The notes beneath the pieces were generated by a model, which saw only the letters and a program-made list of their open reading frames with translations, did no database searches and was not told the origin of the DNA. Made by a program: the position numbers and the translations under genes. From Nocardia vaccinii NBRC 15922 (lineage in GTDB: Bacteria > Actinomycetota > Actinomycetes > Mycobacteriales > Mycobacteriaceae), in contig NZ_BDCC01000017.1 of assembly GCF_001613305.1 (NCBI RefSeq), positions 1-64,000 of the forward strand: a stretch of DNA of 64,000 bases. Direction: 5' to 3'. How positions within the stretch are numbered: the stretch's first letter is position 1; each line of letters starts with the position of its first letter. Below, one piece after another: positions 44,149 through 51,212 of the stretch.

Positions 44149-44662
44149 GCCCGCTCTCCTTCTACCCCGGTACTCGCCTTCGGCAACAGCCCGGACGGCG
44201 GGCGATATTCCCTGCCGGAACGGGATGTCCCCAGCCTAACCAGGCCGGTCCGGCCGCGATACCGGGCCGTCCCGCTCCGCGGGTTCGGGACCGCCACCCC
44301 GGCGAATCGGGCAGAAGCCGACGCCGCGGCCGAAACGTCCCGGAGTTCGCCGAATACAGCCGCGGAATTCGCGAGAGAATCGGGAAACAAATCGCGAATT
44401 ACGCGATTCATCGAGGCTGCGGCCTCCAATTCGAGCATTTCCCGAATCAACGGATCGATATTCTGGGTCGCAGCACAACTCCAACCGGCTATTTACCCAG
44501 TTCGTGACGCGCTCACACCTCACACTTGCGTTTCGAACCGATCGGAAGCAGCATTGTTATGCAGTTGGTTCCCATGGTTCATTTCCGCGTTTCGACGAAG
44601 GAAAGGTTGAGGCTCGTACGGGCCGGATCAAGGTTGAACGACTACACAGACGGGGGTGCGGC
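44149..44662. other. Long non-coding interval upstream of ribE
   Basis: 514 bases between divergent ribE and the small orphan gene. No gene is supported: open frames here have unconvincing composition. The part 44360-44560 is clearly richer in A+T than its surroundings and carries an inverted repeat (44366-44400). A leftward promoter for ribE and a rightward one for the orphan gene must lie here. I looked for the conserved FMN-riboswitch blocks and did not find them. Confidence 0.5.
44366..44400. repeat. Inverted repeat in the ribE upstream region
   Basis: Arms AATTCGCGA (44366-44374) and TCGCGAATT (44392-44400) are exact complements with 17 bases between them. It may be an operator or a weak hairpin; no known regulator motif was recognised. 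Confidence 0.45.
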
Positions 44663-45136
44663 GTGACCACGATTCTCGATTCAGCACTCGAAAATCGCTG
44701 CGTGCGATATCGCTGTGAAGCTCACCTGCCGGCATCGGTCGATCCGGCGTCGCACCACATCCTGCTCGAGGTCGGCGCGCGCTACGGCGCCGTCACCATG
44801 CCCGAGGACCTCGGCGAACACGTTCGGCAGCAACTGAGCCGGGCCGGCATCACCGGACCGATCGTCCACCATCCGCGCGCGCATCGATGGACGTTCATCA
44901 CGGGTCCGGGCACCCCGAGCACCGCGGTCGCGGCCGAATTGTTCCGGCTCTACACGACCGTGGCCTGCGCGGGCAGCCCGGTGGTGCTGCCCTCGGCCGA
45001 CGACGAGCGCACCGGATACCGCGTCTGGATTCAGCCGCCGGGCCGGTCCGATGCGGTGCCGTCGCTGGACACGGTGATCGAGGCCACCCGCACCGCATCC
45101 GGCGGGTCGGCCCGGCCGCACACCCGGCAGCGGTGA
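44663..45136 (+). CDS. Orphan protein of unknown function
   Basis: 157 residues from the GTG at 44663 (reading TTILDSALENRCVRYRCEAH). I do not recognise the family with certainty. Visible are GAVTMPEDLGEHVRQQL, PIVHHPRAHRWTFITGPG and GYRVWIQPPG; the RWTFITGP stretch faintly recalls the N-terminal domain of actinobacterial bifunctional primase-polymerase proteins, but the catalytic acids are not evident. No signal peptide or membrane helix; the last 20 residues are polar and likely disordered. It occupies the place between rpe and ribE where ribD, an efflux pump and lprG lie in M. tuberculosis, and converges on rpe with 9 bases between stops. Confidence 0.7.
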   Translation: MTTILDSALENRCVRYRCEAHLPASVDPASHHILLEVGARYGAVTMPEDLGEHVRQQLSRAGITGPIVHHPRAHRWTFITGPGTPSTAVAAELFRLYTTVACAGSPVVLPSADDERTGYRVWIQPPGRSDAVPSLDTVIEATRTASGGSARPHTRQR

Positions 45137-45145
45137 TCGAGCCGA

Positions 45146-45871
45146 CTAGCCGGCGGCTTCGATCGCCTTGCGGCGCAAGGCTTCCACGGTCGCCGCGCGA
45201 TCGGACGTGCCGTAGACCGCGGATCCGGCGACGAAACAATCCACGCCCGCCTCGGCGGACAGCTCGATGGTGTCCATATTGATGCCGCCGTCGATCTCGA
45301 CGATCAGGCGCAGCTCGCCGGAGTCCACCAGCCGGCGCACGGTGCGCGCCTTGTCCAGCACGTGTGCGATGAACGACTGCCCGCCGAAACCCGGCTCGAC
45401 ACTCATCACCAGCAGCGTGTCGAAACTTCGCAGGATCTCCAGGTACGGCTCGATCGGGGTGTTCGGCTTCACCGCCAGCCCGGCCTTACCGCCCGCCGCG
45501 CGGATATCGCGCGCCACCGCGACCGGATCATCGGTCGCCTCGGCGTGGAAGGTGACGTTGTACGCACCGGCCTCCGCGTAGGGCGGAGCCCAGCGGCCCG
45601 GATCGGTGATCATCAGATGGCAGTCCAGCGGCAGATCCGTCGCCTTCAGCAGGCTCTGCACCACGGGCAGGCCGAGGGTCAGATTCGGCACGAAATGGTT
45701 GTCCATCACATCGACGTGCACCCAGTCCGCGCCCGCGACCTCCGCGGTATCCCTGGCGAGATTGGCGAAGTCGGCGGACAGGATCGAAGGCGCGATCATC
45801 GGGGCCGGACGGCGGAAATCCGTGGCGGTGCGGGTGGCGGTCTCGGTGCTGGAGGTATCGGAGGCGGACAC
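45146..45871 (-). CDS. rpe: Ribulose-phosphate 3-epimerase
   Basis: Interconverts ribulose 5-phosphate and xylulose 5-phosphate in the pentose phosphate pathway. 241 residues. The TIM-barrel motifs are [36 protein letters not shown] (metal-binding His and Asp), [30 protein letters not shown] and [13 protein letters not shown], ending in the phosphate loop [12 protein letters not shown]. The ATG at 45871 adds a Ser/Thr-rich 24-residue tail ahead of Met at 45799, which is the usual start elsewhere. Confidence 0.95.
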   Translation of the reverse strand: MSASDTSSTETATRTATDFRRPAPMIAPSILSADFANLARDTAEVAGADWVHVDVMDNHFVPNLTLGLPVVQSLLKATDLPLDCHLMITDPGRWAPPYAEAGAYNVTFHAEATDDPVAVARDIRAAGGKAGLAVKPNTPIEPYLEILRSFDTLLVMSVEPGFGGQSFIAHVLDKARTVRRLVDSGELRLIVEIDGGINMDTIELSAEAGVDCFVAGSAVYGTSDRAATVEALRRKAIEAAG

Positions 45872-45999
45872 AGCGCGAAGTGTAGCGGCCCGTCATCGTG
45901 CGCCCGGCCCGGCCGTCGCAGCCCGCCCACCGTTCCGGCCGCCCGCGACCGCTGGGGCTTCGACCTCGCGGACGAGTGCCGCAATTCGGGCACGGATTC

Positions 46000-46024
46000 G
46001 ATTGCGGCCGGGTTGTGTGGGTAG
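46000..46024 (+). promoter_or_regulatory. Candidate sigma-F promoter for usfX-sigF
   Basis: GATT (46000-46003), 15 bases, then GGGTAG (46019-46024). The recalled mycobacterial SigF consensus is GTTT-N15/16-GGGTAT/A, so there is one mismatch in each element and correct spacing. Transcription would start near 46031, only a few bases before the usfX GTG at 46035, giving an almost leaderless mRNA. Confidence 0.5.
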
Positions 46025-46034
46025 CCTTCACCTT

Positions 46035-46457
46035 GTGATCAATATTTCGGCGGAACAGGGATTGCGTGGCACCCCGGTGGAGATCGGCGTGGCCGCGGCC
46101 GTGTCGCAACTCCCGATTGTTCGCGGGCTCGCCGAAACCCTGGTTCTACTCAGCGATTTCACCCTGGACGAGGTGGCCGACGTCCGGCTCGCGGTCGACG
46201 AGGTGTGCTCGACGCTGATCGGCCTCGCGGCCCCCGACACCACACTGCAATGCCGGTTCTCCGTCGGCGACACGGATCTGTTGGTGCGCGTGCGCGGTAT
46301 CGCCGCCACGCAGGGCCTACCCGACGAACGCAGCTTCGGCTGGCATGTGCTGCGCACCCTCACCGACGAGGTGCAGGCCACCCAGGATCCCTTCGACCAG
46401 ACCGCTTCCGGCTACCCGACGATCGTGGAATTCCGGCGGGCCCGGGGGAAGGCATAG
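46035..46457 (+). CDS. usfX: Anti-sigma-F factor, UsfX/RsbW type
   Basis: ATP-binding GHKL-fold anti-sigma factor that holds SigF inactive until anti-anti-sigma factors release it. 140 residues. The segment ADVRLAVDEVCSTLIGLA corresponds to the N-box helix and closely matches M. tuberculosis UsfX (ADLRLAVDEVCTRLI from memory), including the lack of the usual Asn-Ala of other RsbW proteins; RSFGWHVLRTLTDEVQ is the second shared block. GTG start at 46035. Its stop overlaps the sigF start by one base (TAGTG), so the two are translationally coupled. Confidence 0.88.
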   Translation: MINISAEQGLRGTPVEIGVAAAVSQLPIVRGLAETLVLLSDFTLDEVADVRLAVDEVCSTLIGLAAPDTTLQCRFSVGDTDLLVRVRGIAATQGLPDERSFGWHVLRTLTDEVQATQDPFDQTASGYPTIVEFRRARGKA

Positions 46458-47380
46458 TGGCGGACGAGGACACCGTGCTCGGATCCGGCGACGCCGTGGA
46501 CTCTCGCGACCCGCAAGCCCCCGAGAACTCGACCGCCACCCACGGCCGTGCAGCCCGGGAACCCGAGGAGACCACGTCCGAGGAGGAGGTGGCCGCCGAC
46601 GAGGTCGAGGAGGTCACCCAGTCCGTCTCCGGATACGACGATGTCGCAATCCTTTTCGAGCGTCTGGCCGCAGCCGAGGAGGGCAGCGACCGGCGTGCGG
46701 AGCTACGCAGCCAGCTGATCAGCCGGTGCATCCCGCTGGCCGATCACATCGCGCGCAAATTCAGCGGCCGCGGTGAGCCTTTCGACGATCTCACCCAGGT
46801 CGCCCGGGTCGGTCTGGTGCACGCGGTGGACCGGTTCGACATCTCGCGCGGCTCGAATTTCCTGTCCTTCGCGGTGCCCACGATCATGGGCGAGGTGCGG
46901 CGCTATTTCCGCGACAACACCTGGGCGATGCGAGTTCCCCGCCGGGTCAAGGAGACTCACCTGCGCATCGGCTCGGCGATCGACGCGCTGTCGCAGTCGC
47001 TGGGCCGCTCCCCCACCGCCAAGGAGATCGCCGCCGAACTCGACATCGATCCGGACGAGGTGACCCAGGCGGTCATCGCCGGTAACGCCTACCAGCCCAG
47101 TTCGATCGACGCGGTGTCGGTGGGTCGCGATACCGAGGCCTCGCTGCTGGACACCCTGGGCGAGGAGGAATCGCAGTTCGACCGGGTCGAGGAGTACGTG
47201 GCGATCCGCCCGCTGCTGGCCGGCCTCCCCGAACGCGAGCGTCGCATCCTGACCATGCGCTTCTTCGAATCGATGACCCAGACGCAGATCGCGCAGCGCA
47301 TGGGCATCTCGCAGATGCACGTCTCCCGGATTCTCGCGAAAACCCTGGCTCGCCTGCGCGAACAAACCTCCCGCGAATAG
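46457..47380 (+). CDS. sigF: RNA polymerase sigma factor SigF (SigB/F/G family)
   Basis: Group 3 sigma factor for stationary-phase and stress response. 307 residues. An acidic tail of about 50 residues (DEDTVLGSGD, EETTSEEEVAADEVEEV) precedes region 2 with GRGEPFDDLTQVARVGLVHA and FDISRGSNFLSFAVPTIMGE, region 3 with MRVPRRVKETHLRIGSAIDA, and region 4 ending in LTMRFFESMTQTQIAQRMGI plus SQMHVSRILAKTLARL. The GTG at 46457 shares its G with the usfX stop, with GGGGGAAGG just upstream. In M. tuberculosis usfX-sigF is elsewhere (Rv3287c-Rv3286c), so the module has been moved next to rpe here. Confidence 0.94.
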   Translation: MADEDTVLGSGDAVDSRDPQAPENSTATHGRAAREPEETTSEEEVAADEVEEVTQSVSGYDDVAILFERLAAAEEGSDRRAELRSQLISRCIPLADHIARKFSGRGEPFDDLTQVARVGLVHAVDRFDISRGSNFLSFAVPTIMGEVRRYFRDNTWAMRVPRRVKETHLRIGSAIDALSQSLGRSPTAKEIAAELDIDPDEVTQAVIAGNAYQPSSIDAVSVGRDTEASLLDTLGEEESQFDRVEEYVAIRPLLAGLPERERRILTMRFFESMTQTQIAQRMGISQMHVSRILAKTLARLREQTSRE

Positions 47381-47394
47381 CGTTCGGCCGCCCT

Positions 47395-47412
47395 GCGAGC
47401 GCATCGGCTCGC
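47395..47412. terminator. Short hairpin between sigF and the GlxA-family gene
   Basis: GCGAGC (47395-47400) and GCTCGC (47407-47412) form a 6-bp stem with a 6-base loop between the convergent stops. Weak, but the only hairpin in this 48-base gap. Confidence 0.35.
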
Positions 47413-47428
47413 GCACCGCACCGCTGAA

Positions 47429-48418
47429 TCAGGCGTCGCCGGAAGTGGATGTTCCGGCGCTGTTCGGCGCATTCTGGAATTCGCGGCGGTAGGCGGTGGG
47501 GGTGGTGGAGAAATGGTTGGTGAAGTGACGGCGAAGCAGGGCGGGTGAGCCGAAACCTGTTCGCAGGGCTACGGTCTGGACCGACAGGTGAGTGCTCTCC
47601 AGCAGATGCTGCGCCTGCAGCAGGCGTTGATGGCGGAGCCATTGCTGTGGACTGGCACCGGTGACCTGGGTGAAGCGGCGAGTGAAGGTGCGCTCGGACA
47701 TATGGGCCATCTCGGCCAGCTGGCGGGCGGTGAGACGTTGCTGGAGATTGACCTTCGCCCAATCCATCACTGTCGCAAAGGGATCGGGGGTTCGATGGTC
47801 CGGAGGCAGCGGGGTGTCGATGTACGGGCGTTGACTGCCCGAGCGGTGGGGTGGGGTGACCATGCGGTGCGCGATCAGCGTCGCGGCCTTCGCACCGTGG
47901 GTGATCCGCACCAGATGGAGGCACAGATCGATCAGTGACGCGGTGCCCGCCGAGGTCCAGATGCCGTGGTCCTCGATGTACAGATCCTCCTGTTCCACCC
48001 GGACGGCGGGAAACAACTCCCGCATCCGGTCGATGAGCAGCCAGTGGGTGGTCGCCCGGCGGCCGTCCAGGATTCCGGCCTGGGCCAGGGTGAACGCGCC
48101 GCCGCACAGGCCGACGACCGGCACACCCCGATCGACCGCCTCGCGCAGCGCGTCCGCGATGCACGGATCGATCGGGGCCGTATCGTCGTTGCGGCCGGGC
48201 GCCAGGATCAGGTCCGCGGTACGCAGGCCCTCGAGGTCGTGGGTGGCGCGCACCGAGATCCCGGAGTCGCCGTCCACCGTGCGTGCCGCGACCGAGCAGC
48301 GGCGCAACTCGAAGGCCGGTCCCCCCGCGTCGGTCCGGTCGATGCCCCAGACCTCGACCGCCACCCCGAAGTCGAAGGCCCACATACCGTCGTAGATCAG
48401 CACTGCCGCGACGTACAT
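47429..48418 (-). CDS. GlxA-family (DJ-1/PfpI + AraC) transcriptional regulator
   Basis: 329 residues. The N-terminal DJ-1/PfpI-like sensor has YVAAVLIYDGMWAFDFGVAV and the nucleophile elbow VPVVGLCGGAFTLAQAGIL; the C-terminal AraC domain has RQLAEMAHMSERTFTRRFTQ, VTGASPQQWLRHQRLLQAQ and ALRTGFGSPALLRRHFTNHF. Regulators of this architecture (ArgR, GbdR and CdhR of Pseudomonas) sense nitrogenous small molecules such as arginine, glycine betaine or carnitine. It diverges from the YqcI-cupin-permease operon and is the obvious candidate to control it. Confidence 0.92.
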   Translation of the reverse strand: MYVAAVLIYDGMWAFDFGVAVEVWGIDRTDAGGPAFELRRCSVAARTVDGDSGISVRATHDLEGLRTADLILAPGRNDDTAPIDPCIADALREAVDRGVPVVGLCGGAFTLAQAGILDGRRATTHWLLIDRMRELFPAVRVEQEDLYIEDHGIWTSAGTASLIDLCLHLVRITHGAKAATLIAHRMVTPPHRSGSQRPYIDTPLPPDHRTPDPFATVMDWAKVNLQQRLTARQLAEMAHMSERTFTRRFTQVTGASPQQWLRHQRLLQAQHLLESTHLSVQTVALRTGFGSPALLRRHFTNHFSTTPTAYRREFQNAPNSAGTSTSGDA

Positions 48419-48629
48419 GCCTGTGATTAGACCAAAGCGGGCCGTTTCTCGTGGGCGGGTGCGGCCGAGACCGCGGCGCGCGCCGGCCGCCCGGACAAGT
48501 GACCGTTAATGGATCACATTTGGCCGATTTGAATATCACTGTGGGACAACGCGATCAGAAATGATGCTCGTGGTTGGCGTACCACAGGGGCTGTTGCCTC
48601 TGTCCGTGCTTGAGCGCGAAAGGTCCACG

Positions 48630-49376
48630 GTGACTCCTGAATACGCCACTGCCACCAGCCTGCTGAGCGAGCCGACCGAGCCTCGCATCCGCGTCTGGGA
48701 GCAGAACGCTCTAGACTGCTTCAATCGCCGCATGCTCGATCGGAATCGACTGTTCCCCTGCATATTCGGCGTCGACGCGGTGCGCCGCGGCTCGCTGCGG
48801 TACACCTTCGTCCCCGCGGACACCGGCGTTCGCACCCTCGCGCAGGCTCTGACCGAATACGCCGGAGTCGCACCCTCGCTCGGCAAACGAACCTCGCTGG
48901 TGGCCTTTTTCGAGCCGAGCGCCGAGCACCATTCGATCGCCGATTACGAGCGCCTGTTCTGGGAGGTGCTGCAGGGATTGCATACCGCCGACACCGATCC
49001 CTGGCCCCCGGACATCGCCACCGATGCCGATGATCCGTTCTGGGAGTTCAGTTTCGCGGGAATGCCGCTGTTCGTGGTCGCGAACACGCCGGCGCACGCC
49101 CGACGGCAGAGTCGCTATTTCGAATACTTCGCCATCACCTTCCAGCCGAGGTTCGTCTTCGACGACCTCACACCGGACAGCGCGCAAGGCCGGAACGCGC
49201 GCACCATCATTCGCCAGCGGCTGCGCGCCTACGACGAGGTACCGCCGACTCCGCTGCTGGGCAATTTCGGCGATTCGCGGAACCGCGAGTGGACGCAGTA
49301 CTTCCTGGACGACGACAACCGGGGCCCGGGCTCGGGCCGCTGTCCGTTCACGCACGAGGCGAAGGAGGCGAAATGA
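48630..49376 (+). CDS. YqcI/YcgG-family protein, GntA/DcsA-like (putative heme N-hydroxylase)
   Basis: 248 residues from the GTG at 48630 (AAAGG 6 bases upstream); an ATG at 48561 is an alternative without Shine-Dalgarno. The YqcI/YcgG hallmarks are FPCIFGVDAVRRGSLRYTFV (42-61), LGKRTSLVAFFEP (84-96), DPFWEFSFAGMPLFVVANTP (135-154) with His156, SRYFEYFAITFQPRFVFD and a C-terminal GRCPFTH (236-242). Family members with known function (GntA in guanitoxin and DcsA in D-cycloserine synthesis, from memory) are heme-dependent N-hydroxylases of arginine-derived guanidines. Its stop overlaps the cupin start (ATGA). Seen: family; inferred: N-hydroxylation. Confidence 0.8.
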   Translation: MTPEYATATSLLSEPTEPRIRVWEQNALDCFNRRMLDRNRLFPCIFGVDAVRRGSLRYTFVPADTGVRTLAQALTEYAGVAPSLGKRTSLVAFFEPSAEHHSIADYERLFWEVLQGLHTADTDPWPPDIATDADDPFWEFSFAGMPLFVVANTPAHARRQSRYFEYFAITFQPRFVFDDLTPDSAQGRNARTIIRQRLRAYDEVPPTPLLGNFGDSRNREWTQYFLDDDNRGPGSGRCPFTHEAKEAK

Positions 49377-49762
49377 GCCCGTCGTTCAGCTTCGACGCAG
49401 TGCCGCGGCTGGGTTCCGCACTCCTGGAATTGCTCCCCGAACAAGGAAGTTTCGAATTGCAGCACGATCAACCCGGGAAGGTGCACGAATGGCATCACCA
49501 CAGCCTGGACGAGGAGCTTTTCATCATGCGCGGTGAGGCTCTGCTGTTCTGGATCGACGACAACGGCCGCTATCGACATCGGCATTGCGAACGCGGCACG
49601 TGGATAACCCTGCCCAAGGGCACCCGGCACGGTTCGGTGGCGGGCCCGCGGGGGGCGGTGTACATGATCCGGCCGCAGAACGGGCGGGCGGCGGTGACGA
49701 CATTCCTCGATCCCGTCGAACGGCCATGCCCCGCACCGTCGTTCGCGCGGACGTCGCAATGA
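49373..49762 (+). CDS. Cupin-domain metalloprotein
   Basis: 129 residues, one double-stranded beta-helix. Motif 1 is HEWHHHSLDEELFIMRGEAL with candidate ligands His41/His43 and Glu47 or Glu48; motif 2 is LPKGTRHGSV with His86. The metal site therefore looks complete, which fits a metal-dependent enzyme rather than a bare binding protein. GAAGGAGG lies right before the ATG. It overlaps the YqcI-type gene and the permease gene by 4 bases each. Stand-alone cupins near N-hydroxylases have been linked to N-N bond or nitroso chemistry elsewhere (SznF carries a cupin domain); here that is only a hypothesis. Confidence 0.82.
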   Translation: MSPSFSFDAVPRLGSALLELLPEQGSFELQHDQPGKVHEWHHHSLDEELFIMRGEALLFWIDDNGRYRHRHCERGTWITLPKGTRHGSVAGPRGAVYMIRPQNGRAAVTTFLDPVERPCPAPSFARTSQ

Positions 49763-51108
49763 CCACCGGCGACACAGCCGCGGTAGCCCCCTCGGACACC
49801 ACCGAGGGGGCTCGGCTGCGGGGACATCTGAAATTGCCGGGCGCGACCGCACTGGCCATCACGATCGTGGTGGGCAGCGGTGCGCTGGTCTCGCCCGGCA
49901 TCGCCTATCGGCAGGCCGGAAATGCGGCGCTGTATGCCTGGGTGCTGGCGGCGGCGGTCACCGTGCCGCTGTTGATCGTGTTCGCCCGGCTCGGCGCGCG
50001 GTATCCGGGCGCGGGCGGGGTCGCCGGATTCGTCCAAATGGCCTTCGGGCGGCATTCGGCGGCAGGCGTGGAACTACTCACGATCGGCACGTTCGGCCTG
50101 GGCATCCCATCGATCGCACTGACCGGAGCGGGATATCTCACCGTACTGCCCGGACTGAGCGGCATCCCGATCCCGCTGGCCGCGGCCGTACTGCTGGCCG
50201 TCGCCGCGGCCATCGTATTCGCGGGGGTGCGGCTGTCGACCGGTGTGCAAATCGCGCTCGCGATCGTCCTCACCACCGGCCTGCTGGCCGTCGGCGTGCT
50301 CGCGCTGGCACATACCTCCCCGGCCGGACATCTGCCGCCGGCGAGCGCGTCGGCGGTGGTCACGGGAGCGGGTGCGATCGGCGTGGTCTACTTCGCCTTC
50401 ACCGGCTGGGAGATGCTGTCGTTCACCACCGAGGAGTATGTGCATCCGCGCCGCGATTTCCCGCGCGTGGTGGTGATCAGCTTCCTGATCGTCACCGCCA
50501 TGTATCTGATGCTGGCGCTGGGAGTGCAGAGCCTGCTGTCCGCGCACGCGGCCACCACGGACAGTGCGCCGATCCAGGCGATCGTCACCCGCATCGGCTC
50601 CCCGGCGGCCGGAGGGGTGGTCGCGCTGCTCGGGGTGGTGATCATCCTGGCGAATCTGGCCGGGGCGATATGGGGGGCGTCCCGGCTGGTCATGTCCAGC
50701 GCCCGGGAAGGCCTGCTGCCGCGGCCGCTGGCCCGCATTTCCGGTGGAGGCAATCCACGGATCGCCGTACTAGCCTGCGCGGCAGTGTTTTTCGTCGTGA
50801 TCGCGAGCAGCGTACGGGGCTGGGCGACGCTCGGTGGACTGCTGTCGGTGGCGGGGAAGAACTTCTTCCTGCTGTACCTGCTGTGCGCGCTGGCGTACGC
50901 GCGACTGTTCACCGGATGGCGCCGGGTGCTGGGTCTGCTCGTCGCGGGGGTGCTGGCCGTCGTCGCCGCGGTCTCGTTCGGCGGCGGGCAGTTGGCCTAT
51001 GCGGCGGTCCTGACGGCGGTCGGCGCGGGGGTGTCGTACTGGCGCGGCCGCCGGTCGGAGCGTCGGCTGCGGGGCGGCGCCGCGGAAATGGCGGAGGGTG
51101 ATATGTAG
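49759..51108 (+). CDS. APC-family amino-acid permease
   Basis: 449 residues with about twelve membrane segments. The start of the core, ATALAITIVVGSGALVSPGI, is an APC helix-1 broken-helix motif; later blocks are FAFTGWEMLSFTTEEYVHPR and ANLAGAIWGASRLVMSSARE. This arrangement is close to YjeH/basic or neutral amino-acid exporters and importers. The ATG at 49759 overlaps the cupin stop (ATGA), so the three-gene operon is coupled throughout. It would either import the substrate of the upstream enzymes or export their product; direction unknown. Confidence 0.85.
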   Translation: MTTGDTAAVAPSDTTEGARLRGHLKLPGATALAITIVVGSGALVSPGIAYRQAGNAALYAWVLAAAVTVPLLIVFARLGARYPGAGGVAGFVQMAFGRHSAAGVELLTIGTFGLGIPSIALTGAGYLTVLPGLSGIPIPLAAAVLLAVAAAIVFAGVRLSTGVQIALAIVLTTGLLAVGVLALAHTSPAGHLPPASASAVVTGAGAIGVVYFAFTGWEMLSFTTEEYVHPRRDFPRVVVISFLIVTAMYLMLALGVQSLLSAHAATTDSAPIQAIVTRIGSPAAGGVVALLGVVIILANLAGAIWGASRLVMSSAREGLLPRPLARISGGGNPRIAVLACAAVFFVVIASSVRGWATLGGLLSVAGKNFFLLYLLCALAYARLFTGWRRVLGLLVAGVLAVVAAVSFGGGQLAYAAVLTAVGAGVSYWRGRRSERRLRGGAAEMAEGDM

Positions 51109-51212
51109 CGGTGGCAGCCCGGCGCCCTAGTGGTAGCGGTCGTGACACGGCGTGGATGCCGTAGATTTCAAGGCGATCATGATCACCGCACCGCGGGTAA
51201 GGGGTTGGTGAA

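Noticed and set aside
44225..44245. GGTTAGGCT resembling an iron-regulator (IdeR) half-site before ribE
   Set aside because: Only one half of the 19-base palindrome fits; the other half reads GGGGACA. It fits a -10 box better.
44236..44523. 95-codon minus-strand frame in the gap upstream of ribE
   Set aside because: No ribosome-binding site, no recognisable family and overlap with the likely ribE promoter region.
44149..44662. FMN riboswitch upstream of ribE
   Set aside because: The conserved sequence blocks of the RFN element are not present on either strand.
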